From the NCBI GenBank assembly GCA_002422395.1, contig DIUY01000022.1:1-64000 (forward strand): a stretch of 64,000 nucleotides of DNA, given 5' to 3'. The notes below the pieces were generated by a model. That model did not search any database. It had not been told where the DNA came from and worked only from the letters and a program-made list of their open reading frames with translations. The position numbers were made by a program, and so were the translations under genes. Positions 8,994 to 18,405 of the stretch are shown here, piece by piece (position 1 is the first letter of the stretch; each line of letters starts with the position of its first letter). This DNA comes from Methylococcaceae bacterium UBA6146 (GTDB taxonomy: Bacteria > Pseudomonadota > Gammaproteobacteria > Methylococcales > Methylomonadaceae).

Positions 8994-9464
8994 CTATTCC
9001 TGACGGGAAAAATCCGGTTCTTTGTGGGGCGCTTTCTCTTGCAGGCAGTGATATGCCGCATTTTCGTATTTGATCCGTAAAGATTGCGGATTTTCATGCT
9101 CAGAAAGGAATTTCTCAGCTTCTTGGGACGTTAAATTTTTTGATAAAAACTGTGCGATGCACAGGCAGGGTTTGCCAAAACGTTCTTTGTCCGCCGTATC
9201 GCCTGAATTTTTTGCTTCCCGATCCACGCATTGTGCGGCAAAGTCATGCTCAAATTGGCTTTTTTCATTATCAGTGACCGGAACATCCGCCGAATGGTCC
9301 CAAGGATTAGGGTTGTGGTTGGCTTTTTTAGGGGAGGCCACTTCTTTATTTTCTTTATTTTCTTTATTTTCCGATTTGTCGGAACAGCCGGCGACTGTTA
9401 AGGCAAACGTGCCGCTAAGCAGGGCGGTGACCAATAGTTTTTTAATAATTTCTAATTTTTTCAT
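8994..9464 (-). CDS. Putative lipoprotein, unknown function
   Basis: A 156-residue protein with a lipoprotein signal: basic start MKKLEIIKKL, a hydrophobic core and the lipobox TVAGC with the acylated cysteine at about residue 27. The mature protein begins with a low-complexity NKE repeat, then a proline- and acid-rich linker, then a compact domain with four cysteines (QCVDRE, KPCLCI, YHCLQE) that could form disulfides in the periplasm. Two of these are in a CxC arrangement. I do not recognise the domain. It is transcribed away from guaB and separated from it by about 190 bp. Confidence 0.75.
   Translation of the reverse strand: MKKLEIIKKLLVTALLSGTFALTVAGCSDKSENKENKENKEVASPKKANHNPNPWDHSADVPVTDNEKSQFEHDFAAQCVDREAKNSGDTADKERFGKPCLCIAQFLSKNLTSQEAEKFLSEHENPQSLRIKYENAAYHCLQEKAPHKEPDFSRQE
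9343..9369 (-). repeat. Coding 9-bp tandem repeat in the lipoprotein gene
   Basis: Three perfect copies of a 9-bp unit (TCTTTATTT on the plus strand) encode NKE repeats directly after the lipidated cysteine. A multiple-of-three unit changes linker length without shifting frame. Confidence 0.8.
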
Positions 9465-9654
9465 AATGTTGTATCTGAATAGTTAAAACATTTAGGGTTC
9501 AAAAACGGATAACAAATGCCATGAACCTCCGCCTTCAACAATAAACGTTAAAACTTTGCCGGTCAATATCGATTAGCGTTTTTATATTACATAAAATCCG
9601 CTGACTAACCTTATAATGACACGTTATTTTTACTGATTGTTTAGGTGATGGTTT

Positions 9655-11121
9655 ATGCAAATTATTCAGGAAGCACTCACGTTTGATGACGTTTTATTAG
9701 TGCCTGCGCACTCAACAGTGCTACCCCGCGATGTGTCGATCAAAACCCGATTGACGCGTAACATCGAACTCAATATCCCGCTGGTTTCAGCGGCGATGGA
9801 TACGGTCACTGAAGCGCGGCTTGCCATTGCTATGGCTCAGGAAGGCGGCATAGGCATAATTCATAAAAATATGTCTATCGAGCAACAGGCGCGAGAAGTG
9901 CGGCATGTTAAAAAATACGAGAGCGGCGTCATCAAAGACCCGATCACCGTATCGCCGGATGTCAGTATCCGTGATGTCATTAATTTAACGCGGGCCAAAA
10001 ACATTTCTGGCGTGCCGGTTGTTAGTGGCGACGAATTGGTTGGTATTGTCACCAGTCGCGACTTGCGTTTTGAAACACGGTTTGACGAGCCGGTTGCCAA
10101 AGTCATGACCCCTAAAGAACGGTTAATTACGGTCAATGAAAATGCCGACCCTAAAGAAGCCGTCGCATTGCTGCACGAGCATCGGATTGAAAAAGTCCTG
10201 GTTGTCAATGATGCGTTTCATTTATGCGGCATGATAACTGTCAAAGACATACAAAAAGCGAAAGATTACCCGCTAGCCTGCAAAGACGAGCTGGAGCGTT
10301 TGCGTGTTGGCGCGGCGGTCGGTACTGGTCATGGCACCGAAGAGCGCGTTGCGGCGTTGGTTGCCGCCGGGGTCGATGTCATTATTGTCGATACCGCCCA
10401 TGGCCATTCGCAAGGGGTGCTGGATCGGGTACGTTGGATTAAGCAGAACTATCCTGACGTGCAGGTTATCGGCGGCAATATTGCGACCGCCGCCGCTGCA
10501 CAGGCTTTAGTAGAAGCGGGTGCGGATGGGGTAAAAGTGGGTATCGGCCCAGGTTCTATTTGTACGACCCGCATTATTGCCGGGGTTGGCGTGCCGCAAA
10601 TCACCGCCGTCAGCAATGTCGCCGATGCGCTAAAAGGGACGGGCGTACCGTTGATTGCTGATGGTGGCATACGCTATTCAGGCGATGTCGCCAAAGCGTT
10701 GGCGGCGGGGGCCAATGCGGTCATGTTGGGTAGTCTGTTCGCCGGCACTGAAGAGGCGCCCGGCGAAGTCGAATTGTTTCAGGGGCGGTCTTATAAATCT
10801 TATCGGGGTATGGGTTCATTAGGGGCAATGTCACAACAACAAGGCTCCAGCGACCGCTACTTTCAGGAAGAGACCGGTTCTGTTGAGAAGCTCGTGCCGG
10901 AAGGTATAGAGGGGCGTGTGCCGTACAAGGGCAGCCTGCTTGCGGTTGTCCACCAATTGTTGGGCGGCATCCGCGCCAGCATGGGCTATACCGGTAGCCA
11001 AACCATAGAAATACTGCATGAAAAAGCCCAGTTTGTGCGCGTGACCAGTGCGGGCATCCGGGAAAGCCACGTCCATGACGTGACCATCACTAAAGAAGCG
11101 CCCAATTATCGTACCGAATGA
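9655..11121 (+). CDS. guaB: Inosine-5'-monophosphate dehydrogenase
   Basis: A full-length 488-residue IMPDH, converting IMP to XMP with NAD+ as the first step of GTP synthesis. The TIM barrel starts ALTFDDVLLVPAHS and is split by two CBS domains (about residues 95-205). The catalytic loop GIGPGSICTTR holds the active-site cysteine near residue 306, and the flap region contains YRGMGSLGAM. No guaA follows directly, unlike in E. coli. Instead a family C repeat and then lpxB lie downstream. Confidence 0.96.
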   Translation: MQIIQEALTFDDVLLVPAHSTVLPRDVSIKTRLTRNIELNIPLVSAAMDTVTEARLAIAMAQEGGIGIIHKNMSIEQQAREVRHVKKYESGVIKDPITVSPDVSIRDVINLTRAKNISGVPVVSGDELVGIVTSRDLRFETRFDEPVAKVMTPKERLITVNENADPKEAVALLHEHRIEKVLVVNDAFHLCGMITVKDIQKAKDYPLACKDELERLRVGAAVGTGHGTEERVAALVAAGVDVIIVDTAHGHSQGVLDRVRWIKQNYPDVQVIGGNIATAAAAQALVEAGADGVKVGIGPGSICTTRIIAGVGVPQITAVSNVADALKGTGVPLIADGGIRYSGDVAKALAAGANAVMLGSLFAGTEEAPGEVELFQGRSYKSYRGMGSLGAMSQQQGSSDRYFQEETGSVEKLVPEGIEGRVPYKGSLLAVVHQLLGGIRASMGYTGSQTIEILHEKAQFVRVTSAGIRESHVHDVTITKEAPNYRTE

Positions 11122-11166
11122 TGGGTAGGGTTTTAATCAGGCTTCGCAGGCCAGTTATTGAAAAAA

Positions 11167-11262
11167 TTGGTAGTGGTAAACATTCAAATGCTTAAGTGAC
11201 AGCGAAGCCAAAAAACATGTTTTTTGCTTCCAAAATATCATTACTATGTTTACCACCACCAA
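11167..11262. repeat. Interspersed repeat family C, copy 1 (MITE-like)
   Basis: A 96-bp element with 16-bp terminal inverted repeats (TTGGTAGTGGTAAACA at 11167-11182 against TGTTTACCACCACCAA at 11247-11262, 15 of 16 matching). It contains an 18-bp perfect palindrome CAAAAAACATGTTTTTTG at 11209-11226. Related copies are at 28122-28225 and, partially, 24175-24230. Confidence 0.8.
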
Positions 11263-11294
11263 AAAGTTAACGGACATTGCAATAAAGTGATTAT

Positions 11295-12440
11295 ATGGCT
11301 AATTCCAAACCCTTAGTGGTCATGTTCAGCGCCGGTGAACCGTCCGGTGACCAGCACGCCGCCAATTTGTTCTTGGAGATGAAAAAATCCCAACCCGCCA
11401 TTAAAGGGATTGGTATGGGGGGCGCCAAAATGGCCGAGGCTGGTGTTGAGCTGAGCTATGATTCAGCCAACATAGCCGTTATCGGGGTTGTCGAGGTGAT
11501 TAAGCATTACCCGGAAATCCGCCGTGCGTTAACGCTGATGCAGCAATTAGCGGTCGCTGAGAAGCCGGATCTGTTGGTTTGTGTCGATTACAAGGAGTTT
11601 AACTTTAAGCTGGCGCGTTTCGCTAAACAACATGGCATCAAGGTGTTGTTTTATGTTGGCCCGCAAGTTTGGGCATGGCGGGCAGGGCGGGTTAAGCAGT
11701 ATGGCAAGGTTATCGACATGATGGCGGTCATTTTTCCTTTTGAGACGGCTTATTATGAGGCCGAAAACGTCCCCGTCCGGTATGTCGGGCATCCCTCAGT
11801 TGATAAAGCCCATCCCCAGCACAGTAAGTCTGAAGACTTGCGGCGGTTTGGGTTGGATGCACGGCATCCGGTCGTTGGCCTGTTGCCTGGTAGCCGCGTT
11901 AACGAAATCAAGCGTATGTTGCCGGTGATGCTGGCGGCCGCTGAAAAATTGCAGGCTAGTTTGCCTGATGTCCAGTTCATTTTGCCGCAAGCCGATGCAA
12001 TTGCAGATGAGTTGTTGGCGGGGTATTTGCAGCAATTACCCGTTAAGGTCATCCTCGTTAAAAACCAGCCTTATGATGTCATGCAATGTTGTGACGCCAT
12101 CATGACCACGTCCGGCACGGCAACGCTGGAAATTGCCTTGCTGGCAGTGCCTATGGTGATAGCCTACAAATTGGCGCCCGCCACTTATTGGTTAGGGCGG
12201 CTGCTGGTGAAAACCCCGTTTATAGGTTTACCGAATATTATCGCAGGAAAAGGCATTATCAAGGAGTTTATCCAGCACGAGGCGAGCGCAGAGAATTTGG
12301 CTACCGAAGTGCTGCGCATTTTGACCAACCCAGACTATAACGCGGACATGCGTAAAAACCTGTCTCAGGTAAAGCAACGGCTAGGGCAAGGGGGCGCGTC
12401 AAAAATAATGGCAGAGCTGGCCTTGGATATGTTGCCATGA
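11295..12440 (+). CDS. lpxB: Lipid-A-disaccharide synthase
   Basis: A 381-residue GT19 glycosyltransferase. It joins UDP-2,3-diacylglucosamine and lipid X to give the lipid A disaccharide at the inner face of the cytoplasmic membrane. The start contains FSAGEPSGDQHAANL, the family hallmark, and the nucleotide-binding half contains LLPGSRVNEIKRMLP and TTSGTATLEIALL. The length matches E. coli LpxB. It is separated from the lpxD-fabZ-lpxA genes that flank it in many relatives. Confidence 0.95.
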   Translation: MANSKPLVVMFSAGEPSGDQHAANLFLEMKKSQPAIKGIGMGGAKMAEAGVELSYDSANIAVIGVVEVIKHYPEIRRALTLMQQLAVAEKPDLLVCVDYKEFNFKLARFAKQHGIKVLFYVGPQVWAWRAGRVKQYGKVIDMMAVIFPFETAYYEAENVPVRYVGHPSVDKAHPQHSKSEDLRRFGLDARHPVVGLLPGSRVNEIKRMLPVMLAAAEKLQASLPDVQFILPQADAIADELLAGYLQQLPVKVILVKNQPYDVMQCCDAIMTTSGTATLEIALLAVPMVIAYKLAPATYWLGRLLVKTPFIGLPNIIAGKGIIKEFIQHEASAENLATEVLRILTNPDYNADMRKNLSQVKQRLGQGGASKIMAELALDMLP

Positions 12441-12669
12441 AGTGGGTGCGGCTCTTGTGCACCATAGGGAATTAGCAGCGCTAATTTAAAGCATTGGCGT
12501 GGCCTAAAAAAACGCTATTGTTGGCTTTGCTTGTACAGAAAATCAGCACTACCGGAAGCTATGCCCCTATGTAATAATAAACGGCTTTGATTTTCCAATA
12601 GCCCTTTCTAACCCTATCACTCACATCGCCCATATTTGGGGCATAACGCACAGACAAAGGCATTAACCA

Positions 12670-13719
12670 ATGGATGAGAACAAAAAGAAAGCACTCGGCG
12701 CAGCACTGATGCAAATCGAAAAACAGTTCGGTAAAGGTTCAGTCATGCGTATGGGCGATGTCGCCGCCTCCCGCGACATAGAAGTCGTTTCCACTGGCTC
12801 ATTAGGTTTGGATATTGCCCTAGGTTGCGGCGGGTTACCGCGTGGCCGTGTTGTTGAAATTTACGGGCCGGAATCATCCGGCAAAACCACATTGACCTTG
12901 CAAGTGATCGCCGAAATACAAAAGCTGGGCGGCACTGCGGCCTTTGTCGATGCTGAACATGCATTAGATCCCGGATATGCCGAAAAAATCGGCGTTAATG
13001 TTGATGATCTGTTAGTTTCCCAGCCTGATACCGGTGAACAGGCCCTCGAAATCACCGATATGCTGGTGCGTTCAGGCGCTGTAGATATAGTCGTTGTCGA
13101 TTCGGTTGCGGCGCTGACCCCTAAGGCTGAAATTGAAGGTGACATGGGCGATTCGCACATGGGCTTGCAGGCGCGGTTGATGTCCCAAGCGTTGCGGAAA
13201 CTGACCGGTAATATCAAACGTTCGAACACGCTGGTCATCTTTATTAACCAGATCAGGATGAAAATAGGGGTTATGTTTGGTAACCCAGAAACCACCACCG
13301 GTGGTAACGCGTTGAAATTTTACGCCTCGGTGCGCTTGGATATACGCCGCATCGGCTCGATAAAAAAAGGCGATGAAGTGGTCGGTAATGAAACCCGTGT
13401 CAAAGTGGTCAAAAACAAGGTCGCCCCGCCGTTTAAAGAAGCCGAATTTGAGATTTTGTATGGCGAAGGCATTTCATTTGTCGGTGAACTGGTTGATTTA
13501 GGCGTCAAATACGGGTTTATCCAAAAATCGGGTTCCTGGTACAGCTATGGCGATGAAAAAATCGGCCAAGGCAAGGATAACGTCAAAAACTTTTTGAAAG
13601 AACATCCTGAAAAAGCGCGTGAAATCGAAACCAAAATCAGGGCGGAAGCGTTTGTTAAACCCGCAGCACTTGCCGACAATACCGGTGCCGAAACCTTTGT
13701 TGATGAAGATGAACTATAG
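12670..13719 (+). CDS. recA: Recombinase RecA
   Basis: A 349-residue RecA: ATP-dependent strand exchange and co-protease for LexA. Walker A is GPESSGKTT at about residues 66-74, Walker B reads VDIVVVDSVAALTP, and the DNA-binding loop L2 region runs through GGNALKFYASVRLDIRR. The acidic C-terminus ends FVDEDEL. recX follows after three bases, as is usual. I found no full LexA box upstream (see rejected items), so SOS control cannot be read directly from this region. Confidence 0.97.
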   Translation: MDENKKKALGAALMQIEKQFGKGSVMRMGDVAASRDIEVVSTGSLGLDIALGCGGLPRGRVVEIYGPESSGKTTLTLQVIAEIQKLGGTAAFVDAEHALDPGYAEKIGVNVDDLLVSQPDTGEQALEITDMLVRSGAVDIVVVDSVAALTPKAEIEGDMGDSHMGLQARLMSQALRKLTGNIKRSNTLVIFINQIRMKIGVMFGNPETTTGGNALKFYASVRLDIRRIGSIKKGDEVVGNETRVKVVKNKVAPPFKEAEFEILYGEGISFVGELVDLGVKYGFIQKSGSWYSYGDEKIGQGKDNVKNFLKEHPEKAREIETKIRAEAFVKPAALADNTGAETFVDEDEL

Positions 13720-13722
13720 CGC

Positions 13723-14199
13723 GTGGTGACTTGCACCAAAGAAATCAACGATTTTTGCTTGCGTTTATTGGCGCGTAGGGAACACAGCCGAAAAGAACTG
13801 CTCACCAAGTGCTTGGCAAAAGGTTACAGCAAGGAAGATAGTCTTGCCGTTATTGACGGCCTGGCTGGGCAAGGTTGGCAGGACGACCTAAGATACGCGC
13901 AAAGTTATGCTCGGCATCTTATCCAAAGAGGCTATGGGCCTGTATTCATCAGGTATCAACTCCACCAAAAAGGAGTTGATACGGTTGATCTTGACGGCAT
14001 TGTGGAGACTGTCGCAGGTAGCTGGATGGACGCGTTGGAACAGGTTTACACCAAAAAATATAAGCACGGGGCTTCTGACAACCGTATAGACCGGCAGGAA
14101 TCGGCAAAACGCAGCCGGTTTTTAATGCAGCGTGGTTTTCCGGCAGCAATGATTAGCGCGTTGTTTGGCCATTTGAACAGTAACAATCCTAAGTTTTAG
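13723..14199 (+). CDS. recX: Regulatory protein RecX
   Basis: A 158-residue RecX, which binds in the RecA filament groove and limits its extension. The family pattern is present: a three-helix repeat beginning CLRLLARREHSRKELLTKCLAKGY, then DDLRYAQSYARHLIQRGYGP, then a terminal repeat with KRSRFLMQRGFPAAMI. It starts with GTG at 13723, three bases after the recA stop, so it is made from the recA transcript. A second GTG follows immediately as an alternative start. Confidence 0.9.
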   Translation: MVTCTKEINDFCLRLLARREHSRKELLTKCLAKGYSKEDSLAVIDGLAGQGWQDDLRYAQSYARHLIQRGYGPVFIRYQLHQKGVDTVDLDGIVETVAGSWMDALEQVYTKKYKHGASDNRIDRQESAKRSRFLMQRGFPAAMISALFGHLNSNNPKF

Positions 14200-14234
14200 C
14201 CTTAATATTTAGCATTAAATACCCACCTTAAATC

Positions 14235-16844
14235 ATGAAAAAAATGACTAGCGCAGAATTACGCGCCGCCTTTCTGGACTTTTTCCGTCAACGTGGACAT
14301 GCCATTGAGCCATCCAGCCCATTAGTTCCTGGCAACGACCCCACCTTGCTGTTCACCAACGCCGGTATGGTGCAGTTTAAAGATGTATTTTTAGGCCGCG
14401 AACAGAAACCGTTCACCACCGCAGCGACTAGCCAGCGGTGTGTTAGGGCGGGCGGCAAGCATAACGACTTGGAAAATGTCGGCTACACCGCACGCCACCA
14501 CACGTTTTTTGAAATGCTCGGCAATTTCAGTTTTGGTGATTATTTCAAAAAAGAAGCCATCCATTACGCGTGGGAATTTTTGACCAAAGAAATGGAAATC
14601 CCCGCCGAAAAACTCTGGGTCACGGTTTACGCGGAAGACAAGGAAGCCGAAGCGATTTGGTTGGATGACATTGGCATTAACCCCGAACGTTTTTCACGCA
14701 TTGCCACCAAAGACAACTTTTGGTCGATGGGTGATGTCGGCCCCTGCGGCCCGTGCACCGAAATTTTCTATGACCACGGCGAACATATTTTCGGCGGCCC
14801 TCCGGGCAGTCCTGATGAAGACGGCGACCGGTATATTGAAATTTGGAATCTCGTGTTCATGCAGTACGATCGCGCAGCCGATGGCACGATGACGCCATTG
14901 CCGAAACCGTCTGTGGACACCGGCATGGGCCTGGAGCGAATCGCTGCGGTATCGCAAAGCGTCCATAGCAATTATGAAATCGACTTGTTCCAATCCCTGC
15001 TCAACGCTGCTGCCGTGTTGGCAAAAACTGATGATTTGACGAACAGCTCCTTGCGCGTGATTGCCGACCACATCCGTTCTTGCGCATTTTTGATTACCGA
15101 TGGCGTGATGCCGTCCAACGAAGGCCGTGGCTATGTGTTGCGCCGCATTATCCGCCGTGCGGTGCGCCACGGCTACCGCTTAGGCATTTTAGACATTTTC
15201 TTTTATAAGCTAGTCGCGCCATTGGTTGAAGAAATGGGCGCGGCGTACCCCGAATTACAAGCCGCGCAAGAACAAGTGGAACGCATTCTTCGGAAGGAAG
15301 AGGAGCGCTTTGCCGAAACCTTAGGGCAGGGCATGAAGATTTTGGAAGCCTGCGTCGCTAAACTCGATGGCACAGTCATCCCCGGCGACATCGTGTTCCA
15401 GCTCTACGACACCTACGGCTTCCCGGTCGATTTGACCGCCGATTTTGCCCGCGAACATAATTTGAGCGTCGATTATGACGGTTTTGAGCAAGACATGGCG
15501 GCGCAGCGGGAACGCGCCCGTTCCGCTAGCAGTTTCGGCGCCGATTATGATAAGGACATCAAATTTGACAGCCAAACCGAATTCACCGGCTACAACCATC
15601 TCGATGACGAAGTGCATATCGTCGCGCTGTACCAACAAGGCCAACCTGTAGACAGCTTGCCAGCAGGGGTGGAAGGCGTGGTGGTGTTAGATAAAACCCC
15701 GTTCTATGCCGAGTCTGGCGGGCAAATCGGTGACTGCGGCGAGTTGAAAGCAGGCGATGCGGTATTTGTCGTTGCCGATACGCAAAAGCAAGGCGGCACT
15801 TTATTTCTGCATAAAGGCAAAGTTGTTTCCGGCGAGTTAAAAGTCGGGCAGCTCTGCGTCGCCAAAGTCAGCGCAGAGCAACGCAAGGCCACAGAATTGA
15901 ACCATTCGGCCACGCATTTGCTGCACGCCGCGTTACGCCAAACATTGGGCGATCACGTCGCGCAAAAAGGCTCGCTGGTCAATCCTGAACGTTTGCGTTT
16001 CGACTTCTCGCATTTCGAACCCGTCACGCCGGAACAAATCGCCATTTTAGAATCTGTGGTCAACGAACAAATCCGCCTAAACCAACCCGTTTCCGCGCAA
16101 ATTATGGCGAAAGATGATGCGGTCAAAGCCGGTGCAATGGCGTTGTTTGGCGAAAAATACGGTGAGGAAGTCAGGGTTCTGAAAATCGGCGCATTCTCCA
16201 CCGAACTGTGCGGTGGTACGCACGTTGAACGCGCGGGCGACATCGGCTGCTTTAAAATCATCAGCGAAACCGGCGTGGCGGCAGGTGTGCGCCGTATCGA
16301 AGCCGTCACGGGCGCAGGCTGTATGGACTGGCTAGCCGAACGTGAGCATGTGCTGAACATCGTCGCCGGTTTGCTGAAAAGTGCACCCGACAAAGCGGCG
16401 GAAAAAGTCGAGCAATTGCTGGAAAAAACCAGATCACTGGAAAAACAGTTGGAACGGTTAAATGCAAAACTGGCCAGTTCAGCGGGCGATGAGCTTATTG
16501 CGCAAGCCATCGAAGTCAAAGGCATTAAAGTATTGGCCGTTAAACTCAAAGATGTCGATGCCAAATCTTTACGCGAGTTGGCAGACCAATTAAAAAACAA
16601 ACTGGGCAGTTGCGCCGTCGTCCTGGCTGTTGTCGAAGATGATAAGGTCAGCCTGGTTGCCGGTGTTTCTAAAGATAAGACCGGACAAATAAAAGCGGGG
16701 GAGTTGGTCAACTTTGTAGCGACTAAAGTGGGCGGCAAAGGCGGCGGAAAACCCGATTTTGCGCAGGCGGGTGGAAATAATCCGGCTGGGCTGGCTGAGG
16801 CTTTGGCGGGGGTTGTGGGTTGGGTGCAGGAAAAACTGGCCTAA
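14235..16844 (+). CDS. alaS: Alanine--tRNA ligase
   Basis: A full-length 869-residue class II synthetase. The catalytic core begins SAELRAAFLDFFRQRGH with motif 1 and TLLFTNAGMVQFKDVF. The editing domain has the zinc-type motifs HSATHLLHAAL and LCGGTHVERAG, which clear mischarged Ser-tRNA and Gly-tRNA. The C-terminal C-Ala domain ends in the GGKGGGKPDFAQAGG segment. The recA-recX-alaS order is the common gammaproteobacterial one. Downstream, lysC or csrA might be expected but are absent. Confidence 0.97.
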   Translation: MKKMTSAELRAAFLDFFRQRGHAIEPSSPLVPGNDPTLLFTNAGMVQFKDVFLGREQKPFTTAATSQRCVRAGGKHNDLENVGYTARHHTFFEMLGNFSFGDYFKKEAIHYAWEFLTKEMEIPAEKLWVTVYAEDKEAEAIWLDDIGINPERFSRIATKDNFWSMGDVGPCGPCTEIFYDHGEHIFGGPPGSPDEDGDRYIEIWNLVFMQYDRAADGTMTPLPKPSVDTGMGLERIAAVSQSVHSNYEIDLFQSLLNAAAVLAKTDDLTNSSLRVIADHIRSCAFLITDGVMPSNEGRGYVLRRIIRRAVRHGYRLGILDIFFYKLVAPLVEEMGAAYPELQAAQEQVERILRKEEERFAETLGQGMKILEACVAKLDGTVIPGDIVFQLYDTYGFPVDLTADFAREHNLSVDYDGFEQDMAAQRERARSASSFGADYDKDIKFDSQTEFTGYNHLDDEVHIVALYQQGQPVDSLPAGVEGVVVLDKTPFYAESGGQIGDCGELKAGDAVFVVADTQKQGGTLFLHKGKVVSGELKVGQLCVAKVSAEQRKATELNHSATHLLHAALRQTLGDHVAQKGSLVNPERLRFDFSHFEPVTPEQIAILESVVNEQIRLNQPVSAQIMAKDDAVKAGAMALFGEKYGEEVRVLKIGAFSTELCGGTHVERAGDIGCFKIISETGVAAGVRRIEAVTGAGCMDWLAEREHVLNIVAGLLKSAPDKAAEKVEQLLEKTRSLEKQLERLNAKLASSAGDELIAQAIEVKGIKVLAVKLKDVDAKSLRELADQLKNKLGSCAVVLAVVEDDKVSLVAGVSKDKTGQIKAGELVNFVATKVGGKGGGKPDFAQAGGNNPAGLAEALAGVVGWVQEKLA

Positions 16845-17090
16845 CAGTAGGTGTGCCGCGTATCTTTGGGGGCTTATTTTTTAAACGTGCGCCGCAATGA
16901 TAAAAACGGCGAGGTAGCCGCGATAATAAGGCCGAGGCTTGAGGCGGGTACGAACCCCACTGTGTTTCTTTTGATGTCATGGTGATAGCGGGATGGAGCT
17001 ATAAGTGCCAATGAATAAGCCGCCACACCCTGTTTTAGGCAAATGGCAGATTTTACCGATTACCGTTTTATTGCCAGTCATTTAGCAGGC
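16845..17090. other. Non-coding stretch after alaS
   Basis: The gap from alaS to the next gene is about 400 bp. Apart from the family A repeat at 17091-17187 I see no gene, tRNA, clear terminator or strong promoter in it. Confidence 0.6.
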
Positions 17091-17187
17091 TAAGTGTATG
17101 CTCAAAAAAGTTTTAGGGCTACGACTGCGCGTCCTTTGAGGACGGGCAGTCGTTTTGTACCGAAAAACGTATTTGTAATCACTTAAG
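17091..17187 (+). repeat. Interspersed repeat family A, copy 1
   Basis: A roughly 97-bp element running from TAAGTGTATGCTC... through AGTTTTAGGGCTACGACTG and a central hairpin (GTCCTTTGAGGAC) to a GTACCGAAAAAC tail and ATCACTTAAG. Related copies are at 20834-20925, 35548-35660 and 36860-36969. The outer bases TAAGT and ACTTA are inverted. Confidence 0.8.
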
Positions 17188-17251
17188 ACAAAGGTGACCA
17201 ATCGCAAAACTGGCATTTGGTCATTTCCCTTAAAGCGTTTTTAAATCCCCC

Positions 17252-18394
17252 ATGCTTAAAAAATATTTTGAAAGCCCTTTAAATAAAGAGGAAGCCGATG
17301 AGTTGGTCAACGGCATGATTAACGGCTCTTTGTCAGTCCAGGGACGTTCGGCCAATTGTCCATTTATTGAAAATAAGCTCATAGATTTCCCGCTTTTAGA
17401 AAAAATCTTGTCGATTTCCCGGCAGCAAAACCATTGGGCCAACTTCGGGCCGGTTTCAAGAATTCTGGAACACTATCTTTGTGGCGCCTTAAATGTCCAG
17501 GACGACAAAGAAATCATCGTTTGTAAAAGTGCCACGGATGCCTTATTTGTTGCATGTAACATTAAAGCCATAAAAAAACGGAAAACGATAAGATGGGTGG
17601 TTTCGGCCTTTGGTTTTTTTAGCACTCATATTGGCCCACTAGCCCAAAGCCAAGTGATCGATTGCAATGCCAAAGGCTTGCTTAGCATTGAGGAACTGGC
17701 GTCTTTGCCAGCTGATTCATGGGATGGCTTAATCGTGACCAATGTATTTGGTTTATTTGATGATTTGTCAGACTATATCGGGCTTTGCTTGAAAAGTGGC
17801 AAAGAAATTGTTATCGACAATGCCTTAGGTTTCTACTTTTCTGGCAGGAATGAAGGCGCTATGGCTGATGAGGTGATTAGTTTCCATCAAACAAAGCCGT
17901 GGGGAATAGGCGAGGGAGGGTGTTTGGTTGTAAATAAGGAAGATGCCGACCTTGCCCGGTCATTGATTAATTTCGGTGTCGGATCAGATTTGGACGTGCG
18001 GCCTTATTCATGCAACAGCAAGTTGTCTGATTTCCATAGCGCATTGATATTGCAGAGGTTATTAAACACATACCAATGGATGCCCCGTTACTTGGAACAA
18101 ACAAACCGGATCATAAGTATTACCGCTGATTTGGGGCTTGCACTGCTATCTGACATACCTAATGACAAGATGTTAGGGCATGTTCCGGTTATTTGCCCAA
18201 GGAGCATCAGTATTAAGGCGGCGAAGGAAAAAATCAAACACATCCAATTCGGCAAGTATTACAAACCGTTAACGGAAGAAATGAGGCAAGCCACGGCGTT
18301 ATTTGACCATATTCTTAATATTCCTTGCCATAGCGGAATAGACGTGCTTTCTGATCGGCAAATAGTGGAGTCAATAAGGCTAATTATTGAGTGA
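17252..18394 (+). CDS. DegT/DnrJ/EryC1/StrS-type PLP aminotransferase
   Basis: A 380-residue fold-type I PLP enzyme of the sugar aminotransferase class. The PLP lysine is in SFHQTKPWGIGEGGC at about residue 213, matching the SFHxTK..GxGEGG hallmark. The preceding acidic cofactor residue is in VIDNALGF. Length is normal. Enzymes of this family place amino groups on nucleotide-linked keto sugars for O-antigen or capsule. WbqC, acyltransferase and glycosyltransferase genes beside it support a surface-glycan role. It is somewhat divergent, with no clear GDP/UDP-sugar subclass. The start lacks a strong Shine-Dalgarno. Confidence 0.75.
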   Translation: MLKKYFESPLNKEEADELVNGMINGSLSVQGRSANCPFIENKLIDFPLLEKILSISRQQNHWANFGPVSRILEHYLCGALNVQDDKEIIVCKSATDALFVACNIKAIKKRKTIRWVVSAFGFFSTHIGPLAQSQVIDCNAKGLLSIEELASLPADSWDGLIVTNVFGLFDDLSDYIGLCLKSGKEIVIDNALGFYFSGRNEGAMADEVISFHQTKPWGIGEGGCLVVNKEDADLARSLINFGVGSDLDVRPYSCNSKLSDFHSALILQRLLNTYQWMPRYLEQTNRIISITADLGLALLSDIPNDKMLGHVPVICPRSISIKAAKEKIKHIQFGKYYKPLTEEMRQATALFDHILNIPCHSGIDVLSDRQIVESIRLIIE

Positions 18395-18405
18395 GGGCGG
18401 CCTAA

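Noticed and set aside
9343..9369. Phase-variable repeat in the lipoprotein gene.
   Set aside because: The unit is 9 bp, so length changes would not switch the frame; at most they alter the linker.
12530..12550. A LexA-like box upstream of recA (TTGT, eight bases, TCAG).
   Set aside because: Only six of the eight key positions fit CTGT-N8-ACAG, and it is about 125 bp from the start codon.
15953..16738. Long minus-strand open frames inside alaS, and similar ones inside other genes.
   Set aside because: They mirror the codon pattern of a strong coding gene and are rich in Ser, Thr, Ala and Pro with no domain pattern.
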